64,000 bases of DNA from an uncultured Holophagaceae bacterium (GTDB lineage: Bacteria > Acidobacteriota > Holophagae > Holophagales > Holophagaceae). Position 1 is the stretch's first letter; each line of letters opens with the position of its first letter. The position numbers were made by a program, and so were the translations under genes. A model generated the notes under the pieces. The model did not search any database, had not been told where the DNA came from, and worked only from the letters and a program-made list of their open reading frames with translations. Below are positions 15,846 to 25,280 of the stretch, in pieces. The stretch spans positions 1 through 64,000 of the forward strand of contig CAIZZF010000006.1 in assembly GCA_903937385.1 (NCBI GenBank), read 5' to 3'.

Positions 15846-18332
15846 TTGCGGCGTGCCCTGGTCCTGATCCCTGCCTTCTCTCTGGTCCTGGTGGGCCAGG
15901 AAACCCCGACGCCGCTGCTTCGGGTAGGAGCGACCCTGCCCGTGGACCTGGACCTGACCGGGGCCGAGCCGGCGGCCCTGCTGCCCCGCGACAACCGGGA
16001 CGCGGCCCAGGTCGAGGCCGCGCGCCAGCGCTGGACCGCCCTGGTCGCTGGCCTGAAGGAGGCCCCGGCGGTGCGGCTGAGGCTGCCCCTCGGTGGGTCC
16101 CGCCTGCCGCTGCTGCTGGCGGCCGCCCAGGCCCTGAAGGCCCAGTCCCAGGGCCAGCGTCTCTATCTGGCCCATGACCCCGGTGCGGCCCCGCTCCTGG
16201 AAGAGACCGCCTGGGGGGCCCTGGATGGCGGGGCCCTGCTGCCTGCGGACCTGAGCCTGGACCCCGGCGCCTGGCGCGCCCAGCTGGCCCAGGCCCAGGG
16301 CACCTTCCCCGGGCGTCCCTGGACCCTGTGGCTGCCGAAGGACCCAGGCCCCCTGGCCTCGGCACTCCTGGGCGATGGGGGACGGCTGGTGGTGCCCGCG
16401 GGAGGACCTGCGGCCGACCTGGCCCGGCAGCTCCCTCCGGGCTTCACGGAGGTGGAGGGGGGCCTGGCTGACCTGACCGTGCGCCACCGGGGGGGCGAGG
16501 CCCGCCGCTGGACCTACGCCGGCGGCGCCTGGTCGGCCGCGGCCCTGCCGGGACCGCGCACGGAAGTGTCCGTGACCGGGGCCGAGGCCTACGACGTGGG
16601 CGCCCTGCTGGCCCGGGTCCGGGCGGCCCAGCTCCGGGGCCGGGCCGGGGTGCGCACCCTGCAGGCCAAGGCGGATCTGGACCTGCACATCCAGGGCCAG
16701 AGCGGGCGCGGCGGGGACCTCGGCTTCAGCTTCCGCTACTTCGAGCAGGCCGGGGAGTGGCCCGAGCTGCTGCAGAAGGAGGTCCGCCTGAACGGCGTGA
16801 AGGCCAAGCTCGAGGGCGAGGTGCAGCTGCCCCTCATCGAGAGCCGCCGCTCCGTGTCCCTGCCGGTGGCCCTGGCCCTGACCGAGGGCTACCGCTACCG
16901 CGACGGCGGTCCGGCGGGACCGGGTCGGCGGCTCCTGCGCTTCGAGCCCGTGAGCCCCGATCCGCTGGCCTACACCGGCGAGCTGGAGGTGGAAGAGGCC
17001 ACGGGCAAGCTGCTGCTCGAGCGCCGGGAGCGCTCGGATATGCCGGGCACCGTGAAGAGCGAGCGCGAGATCCTGACTTACGGCGAGGTGGCTCCCGGGG
17101 TGCGGCGGCCCGTCACGGTGCAGGCCTTCGAGCGCTGGGTGAGCGCCGGGGGCGTGATCCAGGTCCAGCGCCGCTTCACGTATCGCGACTTCGAGGTCAA
17201 CGGCGAGCGCTTCGAGGCCGAGCGAGGGGCAGCCCGGACCTCGAAGGCCACCATGCTCAAGGTGACACCCGAGGGGGCGCGCTACTTCACGCGCCAGGAG
17301 GACGGCACCCGCAAGGTCGAGGAGAAGCCCCGCAGCAGCGGCCGGGCCCTGGCGGGCGTGGTGCTGGTGGACCCGGGACTGACCCCGCCCGTGATGCCCC
17401 TGGGGGGCCTCCTCTACTTCGACTACGATGCCTTCGGCAAGGGCGTCCAGCTGAACGCCCTCACGGCGGTGGTGTTCAACACGGCCAGCATCGCCATCCC
17501 GCGGGCGCTGGGCAGCTTCGACTTCGGCGCCAACGCCACGGCCCTGTTGCTGAAGACCACCGAGCGCCCCGTGGTGAAGGGCGGCCTGTCGGACCACGAC
17601 GGCGTGGGTCGTCGCTTCGGCCAGCTGGGCCTGGAGCTGGGCCGAGATCTGGGCCTCGGCTTCCGCCTCGAGGGGCGCGGGGACTTCGAGCTTGACGACT
17701 ACAGTCAGGGCGACAGCAAGTACCGCACATCGGGCTATGTCCTGCCGCCCTCGGGGCTCACCCGGGTGGGAACGCTCCAGGGCTCCTGGCTGTTCCGGGG
17801 CTTCCAGGTGCGGGCCTACCACGGCTGGGGGAAGCGGCCCGAGGGCAGCTACGGCACCCCCGCGAACCCCCAGCAGGTGCCCGAGAATGGCGACTTCCGG
17901 CGCTGGGGCGGCAGCCTCAGCCTGGACCGGGAGGCCGCCCCGGGGGTCTGGCTCCGGGGCGAGGCTGGGTGGGCCGGGGGACATGCCTTCGACCGCTTCA
18001 AGGCCCTGGATGTGGGCGGCATGGGGGGCAGCGTCCGGGTTGCGGGCATCCGCGCCAACGCCATCGCCGCGGACCAGGTCACCTACGCCAAGACCGGCCT
18101 GGCCTTCCCCACGGGGCCGAGCCTGCGCCTGTCCCTGGACCTGGAATACGCTCGCTCCCGCAGCCTGGATGACCGGAAGACCTACGGCGTGAGCGGCCTG
18201 GGCATCACCGGCGACCTGCCGGGGTTCTGGTGGTTCACCGCCGTGCGGGTGGACCTCGGCGTGGGCCTCCACAGCGACATCGCCGGCGTGAAAGGCGTGA
18301 ACGGCTACGTGGCGCTGCTGCGGGTCTTTTGA
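15846..18332 (+). CDS. Large exported protein with C-terminal outer-membrane beta-barrel character
   Basis: An 828-residue protein of no recognised family. The start is a TTG at 15846, closely preceded by GGAGG, followed by an export signal (RRALVLIPAFSLVLVGQE). Residues 20-240 are low in charge and repetitive in alanine and leucine. Residues 250-500 resemble an outer-membrane-lipoprotein-sorting type beta region (YTGELEVEEATGKLLLERR). Residues 550-828 show alternating strands ending in VALLRVF with a terminal Phe, the usual barrel signal. A role in lipid or polymer handling at the outer membrane is only a guess. It is divergent from the GspF/PilC gene, with 72 bases between them. Confidence 0.7.
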   Translation: MRRALVLIPAFSLVLVGQETPTPLLRVGATLPVDLDLTGAEPAALLPRDNRDAAQVEAARQRWTALVAGLKEAPAVRLRLPLGGSRLPLLLAAAQALKAQSQGQRLYLAHDPGAAPLLEETAWGALDGGALLPADLSLDPGAWRAQLAQAQGTFPGRPWTLWLPKDPGPLASALLGDGGRLVVPAGGPAADLARQLPPGFTEVEGGLADLTVRHRGGEARRWTYAGGAWSAAALPGPRTEVSVTGAEAYDVGALLARVRAAQLRGRAGVRTLQAKADLDLHIQGQSGRGGDLGFSFRYFEQAGEWPELLQKEVRLNGVKAKLEGEVQLPLIESRRSVSLPVALALTEGYRYRDGGPAGPGRRLLRFEPVSPDPLAYTGELEVEEATGKLLLERRERSDMPGTVKSEREILTYGEVAPGVRRPVTVQAFERWVSAGGVIQVQRRFTYRDFEVNGERFEAERGAARTSKATMLKVTPEGARYFTRQEDGTRKVEEKPRSSGRALAGVVLVDPGLTPPVMPLGGLLYFDYDAFGKGVQLNALTAVVFNTASIAIPRALGSFDFGANATALLLKTTERPVVKGGLSDHDGVGRRFGQLGLELGRDLGLGFRLEGRGDFELDDYSQGDSKYRTSGYVLPPSGLTRVGTLQGSWLFRGFQVRAYHGWGKRPEGSYGTPANPQQVPENGDFRRWGGSLSLDREAAPGVWLRGEAGWAGGHAFDRFKALDVGGMGGSVRVAGIRANAIAADQVTYAKTGLAFPTGPSLRLSLDLEYARSRSLDDRKTYGVSGLGITGDLPGFWWFTAVRVDLGVGLHSDIAGVKGVNGYVALLRVF

Positions 18333-18371
18333 TGATTGAGAAGGGTTAGTCCGAAAGGTCTATATCAATAA

Positions 18372-18389
18372 TTGATTGATGTTAATCAA
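18372..18389. promoter_or_regulatory. Palindrome in AT-rich leader of lipoprotein gene
   Basis: TTGATT and AATCAA arms with a six-base spacer, inside an unusually AT-rich 60-base stretch about 80 bases ahead of the lipoprotein start. The position suits an operator or promoter element. Confidence 0.4.
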
Positions 18390-18466
18390 ATTTTTTGCTT
18401 GCGTGCACCACACCGCTGACCGACCCTTTTCTTCGATCCTTGCTCTCGGGGTCTTTTGAGGTGGTC

Positions 18467-19621
18467 ATGCGCGTTACTCGAACCCCGAAACTCTTTTTGG
18501 CCGGTCTCCTGCTTGCCTTTCTGGCGGCCTGTAGCGGCTCCTCCAGCTCGTCCACCGGCCCCGGCGCCATGAATGTGCACCTGGTGGATGGACCTCTGGC
18601 GGGCTACCTGGAACTCAATGTCCACATTGTCAGCGTGGAGATCCTCGGGAGCGGCGGCTGGATCACCCTGGGAACCCCGGACCGGACCATCAACCTGCTC
18701 AAGCTGGTGGGCGGCGTGGACGAGTCCCTGGTGAGTGGCGCCACCCTACCCGTGGGGCACTATGGCCAGATGCGGCTCATCCTGGGCGCGGGCAACACCG
18801 TGAAGCTGGCGGATGGCTCGATTCAGCCGCTCACGGTGCCCTCGGGCCTCCAGACGGGCATCAAGCTGGTGGTCAGTTTTGACGTGGCACCGGGCACCAC
18901 GAAGGATGTGTGGATCGACTTCGATGCCGCCCACTCCCTCCTGGTGGTGCAAGCGGGCGCCTCAGGCCAGTACCACCTCCGGCCCACGGTGTGGGCCTTC
19001 GACAAGCTGGTCACGGGCTCCATCCACGGCACCCTGACTGATGCCGCGGGTGCCACGCCGCTGGCTGGCGCCACCGTCTTTGCGGAGACCCTGGATCCGA
19101 CCGGCAACCCGGTCCTGGCCCGGAGCACCGTCACGGATGCGACCGGTGCTTACACCCTCGATCTCCTACCCACGGGGAGCACCTACTACGTGGTGAGCCA
19201 GCCCGTGACGGGCGCGACCACCCTCAAAGCCTACGGAACCAAGGCCAGCGAGGGCTTTGCCCTGAGCACCGCCACGTCGGTGTTCACCTACAGCGCGGCC
19301 TTCACAGCGGTGCCTGCAACGGGTGGTCTTGCGGGGGCCATCACGCCCCAGGCCAGCGGCACTCAGAGTGATCAGGTGCAGCTCCTCCAGAGTCTGACGA
19401 CGGCTTCGGGCAGCCACCCCTTTATCGTTCGCACGGCCATGGCCACCCAGGGCACCACCACCGAGACCTATGCCTTTGACCTGGTGCCTCCCGGGGCCTA
19501 CACCCTTCGCGGCCTGCGGACGACGCTGGCCCTTGATGGGACCACGAGCATCCGCACTTCGGCGGCGCAAGCGGCCACGGTCGCGGCGGGCGCCACGGCC
19601 ACGGCCAACTTGGCGCTCTGA
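18467..19621 (+). CDS. DUF4382 lipoprotein with carboxypeptidase-regulatory-like domain
   Basis: A 384-residue lipoprotein. The signal peptide ends in a clear lipobox (LLLAFLAAC, Cys23) followed by a serine-rich linker. Residues 33-165 match the DUF4382 pattern (MNVHLVDGPLAGYLELNVHI, YGQMRLIL, VSFDVAPGTTKDVWIDFDA). Residues 180-260 form a carboxypeptidase-regulatory-like beta sandwich (GSIHGTLTDAAGATPLAGATV). The remainder is a further beta-rich domain. No enzyme residues are seen; such proteins are surface or periplasmic binding modules. The ATG at 18467 has GAGGTGG upstream. Confidence 0.85.
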   Translation: MRVTRTPKLFLAGLLLAFLAACSGSSSSSTGPGAMNVHLVDGPLAGYLELNVHIVSVEILGSGGWITLGTPDRTINLLKLVGGVDESLVSGATLPVGHYGQMRLILGAGNTVKLADGSIQPLTVPSGLQTGIKLVVSFDVAPGTTKDVWIDFDAAHSLLVVQAGASGQYHLRPTVWAFDKLVTGSIHGTLTDAAGATPLAGATVFAETLDPTGNPVLARSTVTDATGAYTLDLLPTGSTYYVVSQPVTGATTLKAYGTKASEGFALSTATSVFTYSAAFTAVPATGGLAGAITPQASGTQSDQVQLLQSLTTASGSHPFIVRTAMATQGTTTETYAFDLVPPGAYTLRGLRTTLALDGTTSIRTSAAQAATVAAGATATANLAL

Positions 19622-19796
19622 GCGAAGGCTCAATCCGGCTCAGAGCCTGAATCCGGAGCCTCCTGAGGTCGGGTTCTTGTGCCGGTGGATCTGAGCTTGA
19701 AATCCCTCCACGCCTGCACCCGTGGGGCTCTTTTGTGGGAAGGCCTTGTTCTTCAAGGAGGCAGGAGGTCACGGCTGGGGCTAGACTCGGGTGGAG

Positions 19797-21758
19797 ATGC
19801 AAGACATCACCCTCATACTCGCGGCGGCGGGGTGCTGGATGGCTGCGGCCTTCCTACCCCTGGTTCCCCCTTTGAATGAGGGCCGGTTCAGCACCTTGCT
19901 GGGCGCCCTGGGCTCCCTGCTCGCCTTCCTTGCGGCTGCCCACGCCCTGCTGGGTGGGGTGCCTTCTCACCTCGATTTCCACTTCTGGCAGGGGCCCGCG
20001 CGCCTCGAGCTGGATGCCCTCTCCGCGGCCTTCCTGCTGCCGCTGCATCTCGTCGCGGGGCTGGGCATCGTCTACGGGGCGGAGTACTGGCCCATCACCC
20101 TCAGCAAGGGCTTCGGCCGCTCCCTGCGGTTCTTCTTCGGGTTCCTGGTCACCGCGATGACGCTGCTGTTCGTGACGCGGAACGGCCTGCTCTTCCTGGT
20201 GGCCTGGGAGATCATGGCCGTCTCGGCCTTCTTCCTGGTGAACACCGAGCACCACCGGCCCGAGGTCCGCCGGGCCAGCTGGGTCTATCTCGTCTGCACC
20301 CACACGGGCACTCTGGCCATCACCGCCTCGGTGATCCTGCTGGCGCACCGGCTGGGGGGCTTCGCCTGGTCGCCGCTGCCCCCGGGCGCCCTGGGGTCCC
20401 TGGATGTCTGGATCCTGGTGCTGGCGGTCCTCGGCTTCGCCTTCAAGGCGGGGCTGCTGCCCCTCCACTTCTGGCTGCCGGCTGCCCATGCCAGTGCCCC
20501 CAGCCATGTGTCTGCCATCCTGTCCGCCGTCATGCTGAAGACGGGCATCTACGGTCTGCTCCGGGTCTCCAGCCTGCTGCCCGGCGTGCCCGCCTGGATG
20601 GGGGGAGGCCTGCTCACGCTCGGGGCCCTGAGCGCGGTCTACGGCGTCTGGAACGCCCTGGCGCAGCGGGACTACAAGCGGCTGCTCGCCTACTCCAGCA
20701 TCGAGAACCTGGGGATCATCACCATGGGAGTGGGCCTGGGCTGGACCGGCCGCGCCCTCGGCGATCCCTGGCTCACGACCCTGGGCTTTGGCGGCGCGAT
20801 CTTCCACGTCTGGAACCACGCGATCTTCAAGAGCCTACTCTTCTTTGGCTCGGGCGCCCTGCTGCACGCGACGGGCACCCGGGACATGGAGGGCCTGGGC
20901 GGCCTGGCGGCGCGCATGCCCCGGACGGCAATGATCCTGCTGCCGGGAGTTCTTGCCGTCACCGCCCTGCCGCCCTTCAACGGTTTTCTCAGCGAGTGGT
21001 TCATCTATCGGGGGCTCTTCGCCTCCCTGCGGGGCGGTGATGCCTGGTCCTCGGGGCTGGCGCTGCTGGCCCTGGTCTTCACCGGGGGCCTCGCTGCCGT
21101 GGCCTTCGCCCGGTTCTACGGCGTGATCTTCCTGGGGACGTCCCGCTCCGAGGCCGGGGCCCACGCCCATGACCCCTCGCGGCTCATGCTGGTGCCCATG
21201 GGAATCCTGGCCGCCCTAACTCTGGGCATCGGCTTCCTCAGCCTCCCCCTGCTGCCGGTCCTGGATCGGGTCGTCCGTGTGGTGGCACCGGGGCAGGGGC
21301 TGCCCCTGGCCACCCTGGTGGGCCGGGACTTCCGGCTGCTCCTGCTACTGGAAGGGCTCCTGCTGGTCTTCGGCGGGCTGGCCCTGGCCTGGCTGCGCCC
21401 GGGGACCCGGGCCGCCGAGGCCCCGCCCACCTGGGACTGCGGCTACGCGGCGCCCACGGCCCGGATGCAGTACACGGGCAGCTCCTTCGCGGAGGGATGG
21501 TCGGTGTTCCTGCCGGGGGTGACCCAGCGGGTGCGTTCCATCCGGGCCCTCTTTCCGCGGGCCCACTCCTTTCACACTCGGGTGCTGGACGCGGTGGGCG
21601 ACGGCCTCCTGGCGCCCTGGCTGGAGCGGGTGGCCGCCCGGCTGTTCCGGTTCCACCGGTTCCAGACGGGCTACCTCTCGGTCTACATCCTCTACGTGCT
21701 GGTGACCCTCCTGGGCGTCTTCCTCTGGCTGCTGCTGCGGGCGAGGCTGCCCCTATGA
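19797..21758 (+). CDS. Ehr complex antiporter-like subunit, HyfB type (first copy)
   Basis: A 653-residue NuoL/Mrp-antiporter-like proton channel of the group 4 hydrogenase superfamily. It has about 16 membrane helices. The residues needed for ion pumping are present: Glu in LFLVAWEIMAVSAF, Lys in FAFKAGLLPLHFW and Lys in VMLKTGIYG. The C-terminal PTWDCGYAAPTARMQYT motif is typical of HyfB/HycC. It is the first gene of the operon. I chose ATG 19797; a GTG six bases earlier is an alternative. I see no clear promoter in the 175 bases upstream. It ends with an ATGA overlap with the second copy. Confidence 0.92.
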   Translation: MQDITLILAAAGCWMAAAFLPLVPPLNEGRFSTLLGALGSLLAFLAAAHALLGGVPSHLDFHFWQGPARLELDALSAAFLLPLHLVAGLGIVYGAEYWPITLSKGFGRSLRFFFGFLVTAMTLLFVTRNGLLFLVAWEIMAVSAFFLVNTEHHRPEVRRASWVYLVCTHTGTLAITASVILLAHRLGGFAWSPLPPGALGSLDVWILVLAVLGFAFKAGLLPLHFWLPAAHASAPSHVSAILSAVMLKTGIYGLLRVSSLLPGVPAWMGGGLLTLGALSAVYGVWNALAQRDYKRLLAYSSIENLGIITMGVGLGWTGRALGDPWLTTLGFGGAIFHVWNHAIFKSLLFFGSGALLHATGTRDMEGLGGLAARMPRTAMILLPGVLAVTALPPFNGFLSEWFIYRGLFASLRGGDAWSSGLALLALVFTGGLAAVAFARFYGVIFLGTSRSEAGAHAHDPSRLMLVPMGILAALTLGIGFLSLPLLPVLDRVVRVVAPGQGLPLATLVGRDFRLLLLLEGLLLVFGGLALAWLRPGTRAAEAPPTWDCGYAAPTARMQYTGSSFAEGWSVFLPGVTQRVRSIRALFPRAHSFHTRVLDAVGDGLLAPWLERVAARLFRFHRFQTGYLSVYILYVLVTLLGVFLWLLLRARLPL

Positions 21759-23701
21759 CCCTCTACCTCCTCTCCCTGCTGCTGGCGGCGGGCTCCGGGC
21801 TTCCGGGCCTGTTCCTGCGGCGCCGCGGGGCGGAGGTGTCGGCGGGCCTGATGACGGCCTCTGCGCTCCTTGGCATCGGGGCGGCCCTGGGGGTGCTGGC
21901 GGGCGGACCTGTGCCGAGCTTCCGCCTGCCGGCTCTGGCCCTGACCTCCCCCAGCCTGCTGGTTCTCGATGCCATCGCCGCCTGGTTCCTGATCCCTGTG
22001 CTGCTGCTCGCCGCCTGCGGCGCCTGGTACGGGGTCCGCTACTGGGAGGACGCGCATGGTCACCCCCGCTGGGTGCGCCTGGTCTTCGGGGGGCTGACCG
22101 CCGCCCTGGTGCTGCTGGTCGCCGCGGCCCATACCTGGCTGTTCCTGCTGGCCTGGGAGGCCATGGCCATCGGGGCCTTCCTCCTGGTGAGCACCGAGGA
22201 CCGCCTGCCGGAGACCCGCCGGGCGGCCTGGATCTATCTGGTGTCCACGCACACGGGGACGCTCTGTCTGATCGGCGCCTTCGCGCTCCTGGCCGGGGTG
22301 GCTGGAACCTGGGACCTGGGGGCGCTGCCCCGGGGCTTCGCCGCGTCCAGGCTGGGCACGCAGACCTTCCTGCTGTTCATGGTCGGGTTTGGCCTGAAGG
22401 CGGGGGTGATGCCGCTCCACATCTGGCTGCCCCCGGCCCACGCGGCGGCCCCGAGCCACGTGTCCTCGCTGATGTCCGGTGTGCTGATCAAGATGGGGAT
22501 CCTGGGCATGGTGCGCCTCATTGCCTGGATCCCGGATCCTCCCCTCTGGTGGGGGGCGCTGTTCCTGGGGCTGGGCGGGGTGTCCGGCATCCTGGGGGTG
22601 GCCTTCGCCCTGGGGCAGCATGACCTGAAGCGCCTGCTGGCCTACCACTCCATCGAGAACATCGGCATCATCCTGCTGGGCCTGGGGCTCGGGCTGATCG
22701 GCAAGAGCACGGGCCAGACCGCCCTGGCCGCCCTGGGCTTCGCGGGGGCCCTGCTGCACGTGCTGAACCACAGCCTCTTCAAGGGGCTGCTCTTCCTGGC
22801 GGGCGGGTCCGTGGTGCACGCCACGGGCACCCGGAACCTGGAGCAGCTGGGCGGCCTCGCCAAGGCCATGCCCTGGACCTCCGCCGCCTTCCTGACCGGC
22901 TCCTGGGCCATCTGCGGCCTGCCGCCCCTCAATGGCTTCGTGAGCGAGTGGTTCATCTACCTGGGTGCCTTCCGCGCCATGGCGGGGGCCCGCTGGCCCT
23001 GGTCCGTGGGGGTGCTGGCGGCGCTGGCGCTCATCGGGGCCCTGGCCCTGGCCTGCTTTGCCAAGGCCTTCGGGACCGCCTTCCTGGGGACGCCCCGGAC
23101 CGCCGCCGCCGCCGCGGCCCACGAGGCTCCCCGCACCATGCTGCTGCCCATGGCGGTGCTGGCGGGGGCCTGTGTCCTGATCGGCGTGTTCCCCATGGGG
23201 ATCGCCCCGGCCCTGGATCGGGCCATCGCCGGGCTGGGCGAGGGTCTGCCGGCCAGCTCCCGGCTGGCGCACCTGCCCCTGGTGACGGTGCTGGCCCTGA
23301 CCCTGGCGCTGCTGGCCCTGGGCCTGACCCGCTGGGTTTGGGCGGGGCGCCGCTCCGAGCCCGTCCCGCCGGAGCTGCCCACCTGGGACTGTGGTTATGC
23401 GGAAGCACTGCCCAGGGCGCAGTACACGGCGTCCTCCTTCGCGGATGGCCTGGTCACCGGCGCCCGCTGGGCTCTGTTCCCGAAGGTCCATGAGGCCCAG
23501 GTGCGCGGGTCCTTTCCGGAGCCCGCCCGCTTCGAGAGCCATGTGCCTGATCCCGTGCTGGACCGGGTCCTGGATCCCGCCTTCCGCTTGGGCTCCCGGG
23601 GCCTCGCGCTTCTGCACGTCTTCCAGACGGGCCAGCTCCCCGTCTACCTGCTCTACGTGCTGCTCACGCTCCTCTTCCTGCTGATCTGGATGGTGGTCTG
23701 A
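21755..23701 (+). CDS. Ehr complex antiporter-like subunit, HyfB/HyfD type (second copy)
   Basis: A 648-residue paralogue of the preceding gene, with the same helix plan. The pump residues are Glu in FLLAWEAMAIGAF, Lys in FGLKAGVMPLHIW and Lys in VLIKMGILG. The same C-terminal motif is kept (PTWDCGYAEALPRAQYT). The two copies probably arose by tandem duplication, giving a membrane arm with an extra ion channel as in hydrogenase 4 and complex I. The start overlaps the previous stop (ATGA); the HyfC-like gene follows after one base. Confidence 0.92.
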   Translation: MTLYLLSLLLAAGSGLPGLFLRRRGAEVSAGLMTASALLGIGAALGVLAGGPVPSFRLPALALTSPSLLVLDAIAAWFLIPVLLLAACGAWYGVRYWEDAHGHPRWVRLVFGGLTAALVLLVAAAHTWLFLLAWEAMAIGAFLLVSTEDRLPETRRAAWIYLVSTHTGTLCLIGAFALLAGVAGTWDLGALPRGFAASRLGTQTFLLFMVGFGLKAGVMPLHIWLPPAHAAAPSHVSSLMSGVLIKMGILGMVRLIAWIPDPPLWWGALFLGLGGVSGILGVAFALGQHDLKRLLAYHSIENIGIILLGLGLGLIGKSTGQTALAALGFAGALLHVLNHSLFKGLLFLAGGSVVHATGTRNLEQLGGLAKAMPWTSAAFLTGSWAICGLPPLNGFVSEWFIYLGAFRAMAGARWPWSVGVLAALALIGALALACFAKAFGTAFLGTPRTAAAAAAHEAPRTMLLPMAVLAGACVLIGVFPMGIAPALDRAIAGLGEGLPASSRLAHLPLVTVLALTLALLALGLTRWVWAGRRSEPVPPELPTWDCGYAEALPRAQYTASSFADGLVTGARWALFPKVHEAQVRGSFPEPARFESHVPDPVLDRVLDPAFRLGSRGLALLHVFQTGQLPVYLLYVLLTLLFLLIWMVV

Positions 23702-23702
23702 G

Positions 23703-24632
23703 ATGTCCCAAGCCCTGCTGCCCACCCTGCTGAACATCCTCTTCCGCGCCTTCGTGGTACTCCTGCTGCCCCCGCTCATTCCCGGCATCATCACCAAGAT
23801 CAAGGCCTGGATGGCCGGCCGCTCCGGGCCGCCGGTGCTGCAGCTCTACTACGATCTGGCCAAGCTGGCCCGCAAGCAGGCGGTCTTCAGCCGGACCACC
23901 ACCTGGGTCTTCCTCGCGGGTCCCGTGGGCACCGTGGCGGCGCTGCTGGTGGCCTCGCTGCTGATCCCGCTGGGGCACACCGCGCCGCTGCTCGCCTTCG
24001 AGGGCGACGTGATCCTCTTCGCCTACCTGCTTGGACTTGGGCGGTTCCTCACGGTGCTGTCGGCCCTGGACACAGGCTCTGCCTTCGAGGGCATGGGCGC
24101 TGCCCGGGAAGTCTCCTTCAGCGCCCTGGCTGAGCCGGCGCTGTTCTTCGGCTTCGCGGCCCTGGCCCGGGCCACGGGCAGCTTGTCGCTCACTCCCATG
24201 CTCCAGTCCCACGGCATGTGGACCGCCGGGCACCTCTCGGGGCCGCTGATGCTGATCCTGGCCGGGTGGGGCATCGTCTTCCTCGCCGAGAACTCCCGCA
24301 TCCCGGTGGATGACCCCAACACGCACCTGGAGCTGACCATGATCCACGAGGTCATGGTGCTTGATCACTCAGGGCGGCCCCTGGCGCTGATCCTCTACGG
24401 GGCCAGCCTCAAGCTGGTGGTGCTGGGGGCCCTGCTGGTGGATCCCCTGCTGCCGGTACTGAGCAAGGGCTGGCTGAACGGCTTGGCCCTCCTCGGCGGG
24501 CTCGCCCTGCTCGCGGTGGTGGTGGGCCTGGTGGAGAGCACCACGGCCCGCTTCCGCATGAACAAGGTGCCCCAGTTCCTGGTGGCGGGGGTGCTGGCTT
24601 CGGCCTTCGCCTTCCTGCTGCTGCTGGTCTAG
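23703..24632 (+). CDS. Ehr complex membrane subunit, HyfC/NuoH-like
   Basis: A 309-residue membrane protein with eight predicted helices. It carries the family motifs for the subunit that links the peripheral redox module to the membrane arm: YYDLAKLARKQAVFS in the first cytoplasmic loop, EFS-like AAREVSFSALAEP, and PVDDPNTHLELTMIHEVM. The last motif is characteristic of HyfC/HycD/EchB rather than NuoH. The acidic residues in this segment are part of the proton or quinone pathway in the superfamily. Confidence 0.92.
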   Translation: MSQALLPTLLNILFRAFVVLLLPPLIPGIITKIKAWMAGRSGPPVLQLYYDLAKLARKQAVFSRTTTWVFLAGPVGTVAALLVASLLIPLGHTAPLLAFEGDVILFAYLLGLGRFLTVLSALDTGSAFEGMGAAREVSFSALAEPALFFGFAALARATGSLSLTPMLQSHGMWTAGHLSGPLMLILAGWGIVFLAENSRIPVDDPNTHLELTMIHEVMVLDHSGRPLALILYGASLKLVVLGALLVDPLLPVLSKGWLNGLALLGGLALLAVVVGLVESTTARFRMNKVPQFLVAGVLASAFAFLLLLV

Positions 24633-24641
24633 GAGGATCAG

Positions 24642-25277
24642 ATGTCCCCGGATTTCCTCATCGCCCTCACCATGCTCACCAACTTCACCCTGGTGGCCAC
24701 CAGCCGCGTCAACAAGGCCATCCAGCTGGCGGTCTTCCAGGGCATCCTCATGGGCCTCATCCCCCTGGCCATGGGCCTCGGGAAGCACACGCACATCCTG
24801 CTGCTGGCCCTGGTCGCCATCGCGGTGAAGGGCGGCTTCATCCCCTACCTGTTCCGGCGCGCCCTGCGCCAAGTAAAGATCCGCCGCGAGGTGGATCCCT
24901 ACGTCGGCTACACCGTGTCCCTCATGCTCTGCGCTGCCGGGACGGGCCTGAGCCTGGTGCTCGCCCATGCCCTGCCGCTCAAGGCCGGGACGACCCCCAC
25001 CTTCCTGGTGCCCGCCGCCCTTGCCACGCTGTTCACGGGCTTCCTGCTGCTGGTCTCGCGGCGGACGGCCCTCACCCAGGTGGTGGGCTACCTGGTGTTG
25101 GAGAACGGCATCTACCTCTTCGGCCTGCTGCTGGTGGAGGAGATGCCGGTGCTGGTGGAGACGGGCATCCTGCTGGACCTCTTCGTGGGGGTGTTCGTGA
25201 TGGGGATCGTGATCAACCACATCCACATGACTTTCGACTCCACGGACACGGGGTTCCTGGCTGAGCTGAAGGACTGA
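24642..25277 (+). CDS. Ehr complex membrane subunit, HyfE-like
   Basis: A 211-residue polytopic protein with six hydrophobic helices, matching HyfE, a NuoK-containing subunit. It starts MSPDFLIALTMLTNF after a good AGGAGG-like site. The conserved basic loop VKGGFIPYLFRRALRQ and a buried Glu in GYLVLENGIYLFGLLLVEE are visible; the latter is the NuoK-type proton-path glutamate. It sits between the HyfC-like and HyfF-like genes, the usual order. Confidence 0.9.
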   Translation: MSPDFLIALTMLTNFTLVATSRVNKAIQLAVFQGILMGLIPLAMGLGKHTHILLLALVAIAVKGGFIPYLFRRALRQVKIRREVDPYVGYTVSLMLCAAGTGLSLVLAHALPLKAGTTPTFLVPAALATLFTGFLLLVSRRTALTQVVGYLVLENGIYLFGLLLVEEMPVLVETGILLDLFVGVFVMGIVINHIHMTFDSTDTGFLAELKD

Positions 25278-25280
25278 CCC

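Noticed and set aside
14586-18272. One 1228-residue minus-strand protein covering the GspF/PilC gene and the opposite gene
   Set aside because: Only the last 395 residues show a family; the rest is the shadow of the rightward outer-membrane gene and lacks coding character.
19622-19690. Hairpin-like AGGCTC/GAGCCT and repeated AATCCGG after the lipoprotein gene
   Set aside because: The stem is short, the loop long and there is no T run, so I do not call a terminator.
19741-19796. Promoter for the Ehr operon
   Set aside because: I searched for -35/-10 and -24/-12 patterns and found none with convincing spacing.
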